From the NCBI RefSeq assembly GCF_018614135.1, contig NZ_JAGGOW010000105.1, positions 1-64,000 of the forward strand: a stretch of DNA of 64,000 bases, given 5' to 3'. Within the stretch, counting starts at the first letter, position 1; every line of letters starts with the position of its first letter. A program made the position numbers and the translations under genes. Under the pieces are notes generated by a model. That model had not been told where the DNA came from and made no database searches. It worked only from the letters and a program-made list of their open reading frames with translations. Below, piece after piece: positions 31,953-41,198 of this stretch. This DNA comes from Streptomyces sp. ISL-66 (GTDB taxonomy: Bacteria; Actinomycetota; Actinomycetes; Streptomycetales; Streptomycetaceae).

Positions 31953-34481
31953 CTAGCGCTTGCGGCCGCCCTGGCCGTCGGGACCGCTGAGACCGGCGCG
32001 GCGCAGGGCGTCGGCCATCGCGCTGTTGGCGGGGGCCGGCGCGCCTCCGCGCTGGCCCCCCTGGCGCTGGCCTGCCTGGCCCCCCTGACCGCCTTGGGCT
32101 CCCTGCCGCTGGCCCTTGCCGCCGTCGCGGGAGCCCTCGCGCGAACCGTCACGGGAGCCACCCTGGCCTCCCTGACCGCTCTGACCGCCCTTGCCGCCCT
32201 GACCGCCCGCCGCGCCGCGCTGCTGCGGCGGCCGGCCGCCGCCGCGCCGCTCACCGCGGTCGCCGCCCGCCTCGCGCTGCCTGGGCGCCCCGGCGCCCCC
32301 GCGCTCCGCCTCGTCCTCCAGCCGCAGCGTCAACGAGATCCGCTTGCGCGGGATGTCCACGTCCATGACCTTCACGCGGACGATGTCGCCCGGCTTGACC
32401 ACGTCCCGCGGGTCCTTGACGAAGTTCTTCGACAGCGCCGAGACGTGCGCCAGCCCGTCCTGGTGGACGCCGATGTCGATGAAGGCGCCGAAGGCGGCCA
32501 CGTTGGTGACCACGCCCTCCAGGATCATCCCGGGGGTCAGGTCGCCGATCTTCTCGACGCCCTCCTTGAAGGTGGCCGTCTTGAACGCGGGACGCGGATC
32601 GCGGCCCGGCTTCTCCAGTTCGCGCAGGATGTCGCCGACCGTCGGCAGGCCGAAGGCCTCGGTGACGAACTGCTCCGGCCGCAGCGAGCGCAGCACACCG
32701 GTGTTGCCGATCAGGGCCGCCACCTCGCTGCCGGCCGTCTTGCCCATGGCGCGGACCACCGGGTACGCCTCGGGGTGCACGCTGGAGGAATCCAGCGGGT
32801 CGTCCCCGCCGCGGATGCGCAGGAAGCCCGCGCACTGCTCGTACGCCTTCGGACCGAGGCGGGCCACGTCCTTGAGGCCCTTGCGGTTGCGGAAGGGGCC
32901 GTTGGCGTCGCGGTGCGCGACGATGTTCTCGGCGAGGCCGCCGCTGATGCCCGACACCCGCGAGAGTAGCCGCGCGGAGGCGGTGTTGACGTCCACTCCG
33001 ACGCCGTTCACACAGTCCTCCACGACCGCGTCGAGCGAACGCGAGAGCTTCATCTCGGACAGGTCGTGCTGGTACTGACCGACGCCGATGGACTTCGGGT
33101 CGATCTTGACCAGCTCGGCGAGCGGGTCCTGCAGGCGCCGGGCGATGGACACCGCGCCGCGCAACGACACGTCCATGTCCGGGAGTTCCTGCGAGGCGAA
33201 GGCGGACGCCGAGTACACGGAGGCCCCGGCCTCCGAGACCATCACCTTGGTCAGCTTCAGTTCGGGGTGGCGGGTGATGAGGTCCCCGGCGAGCTTGTCG
33301 GTCTCGCGGGAGGCGGTGCCGTTGCCGATGGCGACGAGGTCGACCGCGTGCTCCTCGGCCAGGCGGGCCAGCTTGGCGAGCGCGTCGTCCCACTTGTTGG
33401 CCGGTACGTGGGGGTAGATCACGTCGGTGGCGACGACCTTGCCGGTGGCGTCCACGACGGCGACCTTCACACCGGTACGGAAGCCCGGGTCCAGGCCGAG
33501 CGTCGCGCGGGTCCCGGCGGGGGCGGCGAGCAGCAGGTCGCGCAGGTTGGACGCGAAGACCCGTACGGCCTCGTCCTCGGCAGCGGCGCGCAGCCGCATC
33601 CGCAGGTCGATGCCGAGGTGCACCTGGATCTTCGTGCGCCAGGCCCAGCGGACGGTGTCGGCGAGCCACTGGTCACCGGGGCGGCCACGCCCGTTGATGC
33701 CGAAGCGGCGCGCCACCATGCCCTCGTACGTGGAGGGCCCGGGCGTGTCGCTCGGCTCCTCCGGCTCCAGGGTCAGGTCGAGGACGTCCTCCTTCTCGCC
33801 GCGGAGCATGGCGAGGACGCGGTGCGAGGGCAGCGCGGTGAAGGGCTCGGTGAAGTCGAAGTAGTCGGCGAACTTGGCGCCCTCCTCCTCCTTGCCGTCG
33901 CGGACCTTCGCGGCGAGCCGGCCACGGCTCCACATGCGCTCGCGCAGTTCGCCGATGAGGTCGGCGTCCTCGCCGAACTTCTCGGTGAGGATGGCGCGGG
34001 CGCCCTCCAGGGCGGCGGCCGGGTCGGCCACGCCCTTGTCGGCGTCCACGAACCCGGCCGCGCGGGACGCCGGTTCCACCGACGGGTCGGCGAGCAGGGC
34101 GTCGGCGAGCGGCTCCAGGCCCGCCTCGCGGGCGATCTGCGCCTTGGTGCGGCGCTTGGGCTTGAACGGGAGGTAGATGTCCTCCAGTCGGGCCTTGGTG
34201 TCGGCCGCGTTGATCCGGGCCTCCAGCTCGGCGTCGAGCTTTCCCTGCTCCCGGACGGAGTCGAGGATCGCCGAGCGCCGGTCCTCCAGCTCGCGCAGAT
34301 AGCGCAGCCGCTCCTCCAGGGTGCGCAGCTGGGCGTCGTCGAGCATCTCGGTCGCTTCCTTGCGGTAGCGCGCGATGAACGGCACGGTGGAGCCGCCGTC
34401 GAGCAGCTCGACGGCGGACTTGACCTGCCGCTCCCGTACGCCGAGCTCCTCGGCGATCCTGCCTTCGATGGACATCGTCAC
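31953..34481 (-). CDS. tex: Tex-family RNA-binding transcription accessory protein
   Basis: Tex protein of 842 residues: N-terminal helical region (GRIAEELGVRERQV), YqgF-like RNase H fold (LGLDPGFRTGVKVAVVDATG), helix-hairpin-helix pair (ASARLLSRVSGISGGLAENI) and S1 RNA-binding domain (from about residue 645, GVVTNVAAFGAFIDIGVHQDG). Residues after about 725 form an extra Gly/Gln/Arg/Ser-rich tail with QGGQ and RDGSREGS repeats, absent from E. coli Tex. Start GTG 34481; an ATG two codons later is equally possible. Confidence 0.95.
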   Translation of the reverse strand: MTMSIEGRIAEELGVRERQVKSAVELLDGGSTVPFIARYRKEATEMLDDAQLRTLEERLRYLRELEDRRSAILDSVREQGKLDAELEARINAADTKARLEDIYLPFKPKRRTKAQIAREAGLEPLADALLADPSVEPASRAAGFVDADKGVADPAAALEGARAILTEKFGEDADLIGELRERMWSRGRLAAKVRDGKEEEGAKFADYFDFTEPFTALPSHRVLAMLRGEKEDVLDLTLEPEEPSDTPGPSTYEGMVARRFGINGRGRPGDQWLADTVRWAWRTKIQVHLGIDLRMRLRAAAEDEAVRVFASNLRDLLLAAPAGTRATLGLDPGFRTGVKVAVVDATGKVVATDVIYPHVPANKWDDALAKLARLAEEHAVDLVAIGNGTASRETDKLAGDLITRHPELKLTKVMVSEAGASVYSASAFASQELPDMDVSLRGAVSIARRLQDPLAELVKIDPKSIGVGQYQHDLSEMKLSRSLDAVVEDCVNGVGVDVNTASARLLSRVSGISGGLAENIVAHRDANGPFRNRKGLKDVARLGPKAYEQCAGFLRIRGGDDPLDSSSVHPEAYPVVRAMGKTAGSEVAALIGNTGVLRSLRPEQFVTEAFGLPTVGDILRELEKPGRDPRPAFKTATFKEGVEKIGDLTPGMILEGVVTNVAAFGAFIDIGVHQDGLAHVSALSKNFVKDPRDVVKPGDIVRVKVMDVDIPRKRISLTLRLEDEAERGGAGAPRQREAGGDRGERRGGGRPPQQRGAAGGQGGKGGQSGQGGQGGSRDGSREGSRDGGKGQRQGAQGGQGGQAGQRQGGQRGGAPAPANSAMADALRRAGLSGPDGQGGRKR

Positions 34482-34607
34482 TGCGGTCCCGCCTGCCTTC
34501 GTACGTATACGTGACGCCGCGTGGTGCGTACCGCGTGCTGCGTCGGAAGGCTGCCAATTGTGGCAGGTGGCGGCCGCGGGCGTCGGGAGCCTTGTCCGTC
34601 CCGGGTC

Positions 34608-35471
34608 TCAGGCCTTGCCCAGGAGGTCCCGGGGGAAGGCTCCGGCCTTGAACGCCTTCATGGTGAGGCCGCCGCCGATCTCGGCGAGCCGGGCGAGTCC
34701 GGCCTCGCCGAGGTGCTCGTACGGGGCCGCGTCCAGGCGGTCGGTCTCCTCCTCCAGCGCCTCGCGCTGCGCCGTGCCCTCGGCGGTGAGCCGGCCCCCG
34801 GCGTCCAGGACTCGGCGCTCGCGCAGCCGCTCGGTGGCGGCGTCGAGGTCGGACTGGTCCCAGCCGCGGATGGCCTTGAGGTACTTCGGGGTCATGCCCT
34901 GGCCGGTGGCCGTGTGACTGATCAGGGCCTCGACCGGGTCCAGGCCCATAACGAGCAGGGCGACGAGGTGGCCGTCGCCGCGGTGCTCGCGCAGCAGGGT
35001 GGTGGCGTGCCACAGCTTGAGGTGCGGCTCTTCGGGTACGGGGAGGTCCGCGTGGGCGGAGTAGAGGGTGCGGGCGTGCCGGGTGCAGGCCTCGGACGCG
35101 CGCATCGCCAGCTCGGCGGCCTCGGCGACCTCGGGGGACCCTATGGTCTCGGCGCCGAGGAGCCTGCGCAGGGTGGCGTCGGCGGCCCGCAGCCGGGCGT
35201 CGAGGACCTGCTGGGGGCCGGCGGTGTCCCAGACGGCGGGCAGGTGCCTGGCGACCAGGTCGTGGCGGTAGTTGTAGAAGGTGGAGGTGACCGCGCCGGC
35301 TCCGACGGCGCCCATGGCGGCGGACCGGGAGGCGAGGTTGACGGCGTGGGGGTCGGTGATCCCCAGGGCGGCGAACTCCTTGCCGAGGTCGGGCGAGAAG
35401 TAGACGGTGGCGTGCAGCGGGTTGATCGCTCCGTGCCAGCAGTGGCGGGCGGCGTGCGCCGGAAGAGTCAT
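34608..35471 (-). CDS. SCO6745-like helix-rich protein with winged-helix C-terminus
   Basis: Protein of 287 residues resembling the SCO6745 family. An N-terminal helical region with repeated His/Trp (HAARHCWHGAINPLHATVYFSP) is followed by a part that looks like a MarR-type winged helix (AATERLRERRVLDAGGRLTAEGTAQREALEEETD, taken in pieces). No catalytic motif is recognised and the function is unknown. The ATG at 35471 is chosen because the upstream extension to 35684 runs into the promoter region shared with the aminopeptidase gene. Confidence 0.78.
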   Translation of the reverse strand: MTLPAHAARHCWHGAINPLHATVYFSPDLGKEFAALGITDPHAVNLASRSAAMGAVGAGAVTSTFYNYRHDLVARHLPAVWDTAGPQQVLDARLRAADATLRRLLGAETIGSPEVAEAAELAMRASEACTRHARTLYSAHADLPVPEEPHLKLWHATTLLREHRGDGHLVALLVMGLDPVEALISHTATGQGMTPKYLKAIRGWDQSDLDAATERLRERRVLDAGGRLTAEGTAQREALEEETDRLDAAPYEHLGEAGLARLAEIGGGLTMKAFKAGAFPRDLLGKA

Positions 35472-35707
35472 GCACGGCAGGCTACCGACTGCTTGGTATG
35501 TCGTGAAGGGCGGGTCCGGTGGTGAGGAGTCGCCTCCGGCCGCGCGGCCGGAAGTGGGGAGTCGCCTTCTGGCCGCGCGCGCGTCCCGGCACGGGCGTTT
35601 TTCAGACGCATGGCGATCATGTGACAACAGGGCCATGGACATGACGTGGGGTCCCAGGCGTGAATACGGTCGAACCGAAGCCACTCCCCTACCACTTGGA
35701 GTCCAAG

Positions 35708-37219
35708 GTGCACCGCAAAGTCATCGCCCCGAGCGTGCTCGCCGCTTCCCTCCTGCTGGTGATCCCGGCGTCTGCGGCGAGTTCCGTTCCCGGCGCCCCG
35801 GGTATCGGCGACCCCTACTACCCGGCCAGCGGCAACGGGGGCTACGACGTCTCCCACTACGACCTGCGCCTGCGGTATCAGCCGAACACCGACCTCCTGG
35901 AGGGCACCGCCACCCTCCTCACCACCGCGAAGCAGGACCTGTCCCGCTTCAACCTCGACTTCGGCCTGACCGTCAGCGAGATCCGGGTCAACGGCGTCAA
36001 GGCGAAGTTCGCCAGGTCCGGCGCCCAGGAGCTGGAGGTCACCCCGGCCACCCCGCTCCAGCGCGGGCGCGAGTCGAGCGTGGTCGTCAAGTACGCGGGC
36101 AAGCCCTCGGAATTCAAGGTCGACGGCTGGTCGGCCTGGCAGCGCACCCCGGACGGCGGCATCGCCGCGCAGGAGCCCGACTCGGCGGCCTGGTGGTTCC
36201 CGAGCAACGACCACCCGCTCGACAAGGCCACCTTCGACGTCTCGGTCAACGTGCCCGACGGGACACAGGCCATCAGCAACGGCGTGCTCCAGTCGCAGAG
36301 TTCCCGGCTCGGCTGGACCCGGTACAACTGGCGCTCGAACAAGCCGCAGGCCACGTACCTGGCCACCCTCGCGGTCGGCAAGTTCGACATCACCACCGAC
36401 AAGACGGCGAGCGGCCTGCCGATCCTCAACGCGTACAGCAAGGACCTCGGCGACAACGCGGGAGCGGCGCGCGCGAGCGTGGAGCGGACCGGGGAGGTCG
36501 CGGAGTGGCTGGAGGGGGTCTTCGGCCCGTACCCCTTCAACGCGCTGGGCGGCTACGTCCCGAACGTGCCCAGCGGATTCGCGCTGGAGACCCAGACCCG
36601 GCCGTTCTACAGCCCGCGGCAGTTCGCGAACGGCGCGAACGTCTCGGTGGTCGTGCACGAGCTGGCCCACCAGTGGTACGGCGACAGCGTGTCCGTCGAC
36701 GGCTGGAAGGACATCTGGATCAACGAGGGCTTCGCCCGGTACAGCCAGTGGCTGTGGTCGGAGAAGGAGGGCGAGGGCACGGCCCAGGAGCTCGCGGACT
36801 GGACGTACCTCTCGCGTCCGGCGGAGGACCCGTTCTGGCAGGTCAAGCCGGGTGACCCGGGCGCGGAGAACCAGTTCCACGGTGCGGTCTACGACCGCGG
36901 GGCGATCGCGCTCCAGGCGCTGCGCAACGAGATCGGCGACGAGAAGTTCTTCCGGATCCTCAAGGGCTGGCCGACCGAGCGCGCCTACGGGAACGCCAAG
37001 GTCGGGGACTTCGTCCGCTACGCCGAGAAGATCTCGGGCGAGCCCCTCGCGCAGCTCTTCGAGACCTGGCTCTACACCCCGGGCAAGCCGGCCTTCGCCC
37101 CGCCGGCGGCCGCCGAGGCGCCGGGCGCCCGCTCCCTCCAGGCCCCCGCCAAGCCGGCCGCCGAACCGAAGTCCTGGAAGAAGATCGCGGCGACGAACTC
37201 CGTCCACGACGACCACTGA
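35708..37219 (+). CDS. Secreted M1-family metallopeptidase
   Basis: Zinc aminopeptidase-type enzyme of 503 residues. It has a signal peptide (VHRKVIAPSVLAASLLLVIP, ending ASAAS), an M1 beta domain, then HELAH (317-321) with the third zinc ligand Glu340 in WINEGFARY, and a short C-terminal domain. The exopeptidase GxMEN motif is replaced by GFALETQT, so N-terminal specificity may differ. The GTG at 35708 follows GGAG; the earlier frame start at 35660 has no ribosome-binding site and would bury the signal. Confidence 0.92.
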   Translation: MHRKVIAPSVLAASLLLVIPASAASSVPGAPGIGDPYYPASGNGGYDVSHYDLRLRYQPNTDLLEGTATLLTTAKQDLSRFNLDFGLTVSEIRVNGVKAKFARSGAQELEVTPATPLQRGRESSVVVKYAGKPSEFKVDGWSAWQRTPDGGIAAQEPDSAAWWFPSNDHPLDKATFDVSVNVPDGTQAISNGVLQSQSSRLGWTRYNWRSNKPQATYLATLAVGKFDITTDKTASGLPILNAYSKDLGDNAGAARASVERTGEVAEWLEGVFGPYPFNALGGYVPNVPSGFALETQTRPFYSPRQFANGANVSVVVHELAHQWYGDSVSVDGWKDIWINEGFARYSQWLWSEKEGEGTAQELADWTYLSRPAEDPFWQVKPGDPGAENQFHGAVYDRGAIALQALRNEIGDEKFFRILKGWPTERAYGNAKVGDFVRYAEKISGEPLAQLFETWLYTPGKPAFAPPAAAEAPGARSLQAPAKPAAEPKSWKKIAATNSVHDDH

Positions 37220-37223
37220 CCGT

Positions 37224-37278
37224 CCGCAGGGGCCGTCCGGACGGCCGTACGAACGGCCCCTCCGGACGGCCCCTGCGG
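37224..37278. terminator. Large perfect hairpin between convergent M1 peptidase and MpaB-like genes
   Basis: Eighteen-base perfect inverted repeat, CCGCAGGGGCCGTCCGGA at 37224-37241 and its complement at 37261-37278. Its loop contains a second perfect stem, GGCCGT (37243-37248) and ACGGCC (37253-37258). It starts five bases after the peptidase stop and ends 23 bases before the MpaB-like stop, so it should terminate both transcripts. Confidence 0.8.
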
Positions 37279-37300
37279 GGCTCCGCGCGCCGACGTCCCC

Positions 37301-38182
37301 TCAGCGGGCGCCGGCGCGTCGGCGCGCCCGTGCCGCGCGGGCGATCGGCAGGTAGCGCAGCCGCTCCGGCAGGAGCGGTACGAGGACGCGTACGGCCGCG
37401 CTCAGCAGGCGCAGCCGGCGCTCCTGGGCCGGGGTCCAGTTCAGGCCGATGGCGGCGCGGGCCTCGGGCGGCATGTAGCCGACGGTGACGAAGGCCCGGA
37501 AGTGCAGGAACGCCGGCCGGAGCACCGGCCAGGCGGCGCGCAGCAGGAGCCGCACCGGCAGCGTGCCGCCCTCGGGCCGGGGCAGCGGGGTGTCCGTGGC
37601 GACGAGTTCGCGGGCGACCTTGGTGGGTTCGATCTCCTCGGCCAGCATCCGGCGGTAGTAGGGCCAGTACTCCTCGATGGTCTGCGGCATGTCCCGGTCC
37701 TGGAGGCCGAGGATGCGGCCGACCTGGAGCCACTCGCGGTACAGCTGGCGCTCCTGGGCGGGCGTGAAGCGGCGCAGCAGGTAGCGCCCGGCGTAGAGGT
37801 AGACGGGGAAGCCGGTCGCGTGCACCCAGGCGTAGCAGGCCGGGTCGAGGGAGTGGTATCGCCGTCCCCTGGTGTCGGTGCCCTGGATGTCCTTGTGCAG
37901 CCGGCGCACCCGGCGCCCCTCGGCGACGGCGTCCGCTCCGCCGTACACCCACAGCTGGACGGAGCGCAGGGAGCGTTCGCCGCGGCCCCAGGGGTCGGTG
38001 CGGAAGACCGAGTACTGGTCGACCCCGGCCCCGATCGCGGGGTGCGCGACCTGCAGGGTGAAGGCCGCCGGCAGCATGAGCAGGCCCCGGACGTCCCCGG
38101 CGATGGTCCAGAGCACTCCGCCCGCAGGCGGGGGCTCGGGATCGCTCCGGCCTTCGGCCGTCGCCCGCGCGGTCGTGGTCAT
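37301..38182 (-). CDS. MpaB/latex-clearing-like oxygenase (DUF2236)
   Basis: Haem-type oxygenase-like protein of 293 residues of the DUF2236 family, related to MpaB and rubber oxygenase. Family features seen are LLMLPAAFTLQVAHPAIGAG near the N-terminus, DPWGRGERSL, and the VHATGFPVYLYAGRYL segment with a conserved histidine. A membrane anchor is not clear. The ATG at 38182 starts MTTTARATAEG. Substrate unknown; monocistronic and divergent from the sphingomyelinase. Confidence 0.85.
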   Translation of the reverse strand: MTTTARATAEGRSDPEPPPAGGVLWTIAGDVRGLLMLPAAFTLQVAHPAIGAGVDQYSVFRTDPWGRGERSLRSVQLWVYGGADAVAEGRRVRRLHKDIQGTDTRGRRYHSLDPACYAWVHATGFPVYLYAGRYLLRRFTPAQERQLYREWLQVGRILGLQDRDMPQTIEEYWPYYRRMLAEEIEPTKVARELVATDTPLPRPEGGTLPVRLLLRAAWPVLRPAFLHFRAFVTVGYMPPEARAAIGLNWTPAQERRLRLLSAAVRVLVPLLPERLRYLPIARAARARRRAGAR

Positions 38183-38408
38183 GCGTACGCCCCCAGGTGT
38201 CGGTCTCCGTTCATCCAGTATGCGCGGGAACCGGCCACTCTTCGCGGTCCGGCGGATCGGTGACCAGCGCCTCTTCGGCGGCGTCCGGACCGCCGGAGAC
38301 TGATCGCCTCACCCCGGACAGAAAGTCGTGTCATGGGTGTTACCCCGAAGTAACCCCGGCTGCTTGGATGGCGGAGCCGATCTTCCCCCACGGAACGAGG
38401 GAACCCCC

Positions 38409-39398
38409 ATGCCGTACAGCCAGCCCCGCGCGGCCCGCTCCGCCGCCGCCGTCGTCGCCGCGATCGCCGTCGCGGCGCTCGCCGCCACCACGACCCCGGC
38501 CGCGAGCGCCGCCGAGGGCGCCGCCGCGCCGCGGCTCCGTGTTCTGACGTACAACACGTTCCTGATGAGCAAGAACCTGTACCCGAACTGGGGCCAGGAC
38601 CACCGGGCGACGGAGATCCCCAAGGCCTCCTTCTTCCAGGGCCACGACGTGGTCGTGCTCCAGGAGGCCTTCGACAACGGCGCCTCGGACGCCCTGAAGT
38701 CCAACGCGGCCGCGCAGTACCCGTACCAGACCCCGGTCGTGGGACGCGGCAAGAGCGGCTGGGACGCGACGGGCGGCGCGTACTCCTCCACCACCCCGGA
38801 GGACGGCGGCGTCGCGATCCTCAGCAAGTGGCCGGTCCTGCGCAAGGAGCAGGTCGTCTACAAGGACGCCTGCGGCGCCGACTGGTGGTCCAACAAGGGC
38901 TTCGCGTACGTCGTGCTGAACGTCAACGGCACCAAGGTGCACGTGGTGGGCACCCATGCCCAGTCCACCGACCCGGGCTGCGACGCGGGCGAGGCGGCGG
39001 ACATGCGCGCCCGCCAGTTCCGGAACATCGACGCGTTCCTGGACGGCAAGAACATCCCGGCGGGCGAGCAGGTCATCGTGGCGGGCGACATGAACGTCGA
39101 CTCCCGCAGCGCGGAGTACGCCTCCATGCTGGCCAACGCCGACCTGGCGGACTCCGACACCCGCACGGGACACCCGTACTCCTTCGACACCGCGCTGAAC
39201 TCGATAGCGAACTACCGCTATCCGACGGACCCGCGCGAGGACCTCGACTACGTCCTCTACCGCAAGGGCAACGCCCGCCCGGCGAACTGGGAGAACAACG
39301 TGGTCAAGGAGCAGTCGGCCCCCTGGACCGTCTCCAGCTGGGGCACCTCCTACACCTACACGAACCTCTCGGACCACTATCCGTTGATCGGGCGCTGA
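38409..39398 (+). CDS. sph: Secreted sphingomyelin phosphodiesterase
   Basis: Neutral sphingomyelinase C-type enzyme of 329 residues in the endonuclease/exonuclease/phosphatase superfamily. The N-terminal signal peptide ends in ASA (about residue 35). Catalytic motifs in order are YNTF, LQEAFD with the metal-binding Glu, GTHAQS, GDMNVDS, and the terminal SDHYPL with the general-base His. The closest known types are secreted Streptomyces/Bacillus sphingomyelinases. The ATG at 38409 follows GGAACCCC; a terminator follows about 90 bases after the stop. Confidence 0.92.
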   Translation: MPYSQPRAARSAAAVVAAIAVAALAATTTPAASAAEGAAAPRLRVLTYNTFLMSKNLYPNWGQDHRATEIPKASFFQGHDVVVLQEAFDNGASDALKSNAAAQYPYQTPVVGRGKSGWDATGGAYSSTTPEDGGVAILSKWPVLRKEQVVYKDACGADWWSNKGFAYVVLNVNGTKVHVVGTHAQSTDPGCDAGEAADMRARQFRNIDAFLDGKNIPAGEQVIVAGDMNVDSRSAEYASMLANADLADSDTRTGHPYSFDTALNSIANYRYPTDPREDLDYVLYRKGNARPANWENNVVKEQSAPWTVSSWGTSYTYTNLSDHYPLIGR

Positions 39399-39491
39399 TC
39401 CACCTGCCGGGGCCCGTAGTCGAACGCAACCTTCTGCCCCACACGGGGCGGTCCGGCCAGTGGTACGGCGTCTCCTGACCGCACAGCACAA

Positions 39492-39530
39492 CGCCCCCTC
39501 CCGCCTGCGGGCGGGAGGGGGCGATTTTGT
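39492..39530 (+). terminator. Rho-independent terminator after sphingomyelinase gene
   Basis: Perfect 14-base stem CGCCCCCTCCCGCC (39492-39505), TGCG loop, complement (39510-39523), followed directly by ATTTTGT. This is the best classical terminator in the window. Confidence 0.9.
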
Positions 39531-39542
39531 CGTGTACCGGTA

Positions 39543-39567
39543 CCGTTCAGGTGTCGAGTCTGAACGG
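39543..39567 (+). promoter_or_regulatory. Inverted repeat overlapping the leader of the XRE regulator
   Basis: CCGTTCAG (39543-39550) and CTGAACGG (39560-39567) separated by nine bases, ending beside the GGGAG ribosome-binding site of the gene starting at 39576. It could be an autoregulatory operator or, in RNA, a hairpin masking the ribosome-binding site. Confidence 0.6.
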
Positions 39568-39575
39568 GAGCCAGT

Positions 39576-40760
39576 ATGCACTCTCTACCGCACGACCACA
39601 CCGGCGCGCGCATCCGACGCTTGCGCCTGGAACGCCACCTCACCCAGGCGGCACTCGCGGAACTGTCCCAAGTCCCCTACGGCACCCTGACCAAGGTCGA
39701 GCAGGGCGTCACCCCGGCCAGCCCGTACGTCATCGCCGCCGTGGCCCGGGCACTCCGCGTCCAGGTCGAGACCGTCACCGGCCAGCCCTACACCACCGAG
39801 CTCCGCGCCGACGAGCTGGACGTCCTGATCAGGCCCATCCGTGAGGCCCTGGACGTCTACGACCTCGGAGCCGACCCCGACATCGCCCCGCGTGCGCACG
39901 AGCTCCTCGCCGCGGACGCCGAGGGTCTCCTCGTCGCCGTCCGCGCGGGGGAGATCAAGCGCGTCGCCGGGGAGGTCGCCGGGCTGATCCTGGAGGCCAC
40001 CACGGCCGCCCACGCGGCCCCCGGACGGGAGGCGTGGCTCCTCCTCGCCTCCACCTACCGCACGGCCTACGACGTGGCGTCGAAGCTCGGCTACTACGAC
40101 CTCGCCGCGATCGCCCTGGCCCGCATGGACTGGGCGGCACAGCGTGGCTCCGACGCGGTCATCGGCGGCATGTACCGCTACATGCGGGCCCTCACCTACC
40201 TGCGTGATGGGCAGTACAAGACGGGACAGCGGCTCATCGACCTCGGCCTGCGCACACTCGAGCAGGCCGACGCCGGCCGGGAGCGGGCGGTCGTCACCGG
40301 GCAACTGCATCTGGGCGCCGCGGTGATGGCCGGCAGATCGAAGGACCAGAGCCGGGCTGACGGACACCTCGACGAGGCGGGCCGGATCGCTGCGGGCACG
40401 GGCGAGGCGGTCGAGACGCACTGGCTGGCGTTCGGCCCGACGAACGTGGCCGTGCACCGGGTGTCGGTACTGGCGGAGCTGGACGAGTACGGGCAGGCCG
40501 CGCAGATGGGCCGCGGGGTGACCATCCCGTCGGAGTGGCCGAAGTCGCGGAAGAGCCACCACTACGCCGAGCTGGCGCGGGCTCAGATGTGGACGGGAGA
40601 CCTCGATGCCAGTTTCCAGAACCTGCTGAAGGCCCGGAAGTCCGCGCCGCAGCAGGCCCGGTACCACCAGACGGTCCGAGAGACGTACACCGGGCTGGAG
40701 GCGGCCCGCCGTCAGCTCCCGGAAAACTTCCTGTCGTACGGCAACTGGCTGGGCGTATAA
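39576..40760 (+). CDS. XRE-family regulator with TPR-like C-terminus
   Basis: Regulatory protein of 394 residues. Residues 10-65 form a helix-turn-helix (GARIRRLRLERHLTQAALAELSQV... in family terms), followed by a long all-helical region with TPR-like character, e.g. AALARMDWAAQRG and ALTYLRDGQYKTGQRLIDLGLRTLEQA. This is the architecture of many Streptomyces accessory regulators that sense peptides or partners. The ATG at 39576 follows GGGAG. It may control the small genes downstream; a terminator separates them. Confidence 0.85.
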   Translation: MHSLPHDHTGARIRRLRLERHLTQAALAELSQVPYGTLTKVEQGVTPASPYVIAAVARALRVQVETVTGQPYTTELRADELDVLIRPIREALDVYDLGADPDIAPRAHELLAADAEGLLVAVRAGEIKRVAGEVAGLILEATTAAHAAPGREAWLLLASTYRTAYDVASKLGYYDLAAIALARMDWAAQRGSDAVIGGMYRYMRALTYLRDGQYKTGQRLIDLGLRTLEQADAGRERAVVTGQLHLGAAVMAGRSKDQSRADGHLDEAGRIAAGTGEAVETHWLAFGPTNVAVHRVSVLAELDEYGQAAQMGRGVTIPSEWPKSRKSHHYAELARAQMWTGDLDASFQNLLKARKSAPQQARYHQTVRETYTGLEAARRQLPENFLSYGNWLGV

Positions 40761-40777
40761 CGCACCGTCAATCCTCG

Positions 40778-40813
40778 GGCCCCAACTATCCGGAACTCCG
40801 GATAGTTGGGGCC
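40778..40813 (+). terminator. Terminator hairpin after the XRE regulator gene
   Basis: Perfect 17-base stem, GGCCCCAACTATCCGGA (40778-40794) and its complement (40797-40813), two-base loop, followed by TTGTTGT. It lies 17 bases after the stop codon. Confidence 0.85.
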
Positions 40814-40868
40814 TTGTTGTGCCCCCACCCTGGTCTCACCACCCGCTGACGACGGTAGGAGCACCGGC

Positions 40869-41198
40869 ATGAACCCCGGCGAGACACAGATGGCCGAGGA
40901 GCTCGCGGCGCGGGCCCTGGGGTCCTACGACCAGCGGCCCGACGCCGAGGGCGTGGCGCACCTGATCGACGACCTGATCACCGTCGGGCAGGACCTCCAC
41001 GCCGCGGTGTCGCGGATCCCGGGGGCCCAGCGCACCGAGCGCGCGGGCGCCGCGCTGATCGAGTGGTCGTACTTCGTCGACGCGGGCCCCCTGGGCCACG
41101 GCGACCACGCGAACTGGAACCACGCCCGCGGCCTCGCCCGCATCATCCGGATCATGGTGTCGACGGTCGTCGAGCACCGCCCGGCCGGCGCCCGGTGA
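40869..41198 (+). CDS. Small hypothetical protein (possibly DUF6415-related)
   Basis: Protein of 109 residues, helical, with no recognised catalytic motif. The C-terminal part ARGLARIIRIMVSTVVEH resembles the closing helix of DUF6415 proteins, but I cannot confirm this by eye. The ATG at 40869 follows TAGGAG. The stop overlaps the start of a 27-residue membrane peptide (GTGA), so both are probably translated together. Genes of this kind often accompany XRE regulators in Streptomyces. Confidence 0.65.
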   Translation: MNPGETQMAEELAARALGSYDQRPDAEGVAHLIDDLITVGQDLHAAVSRIPGAQRTERAGAALIEWSYFVDAGPLGHGDHANWNHARGLARIIRIMVSTVVEHRPAGAR

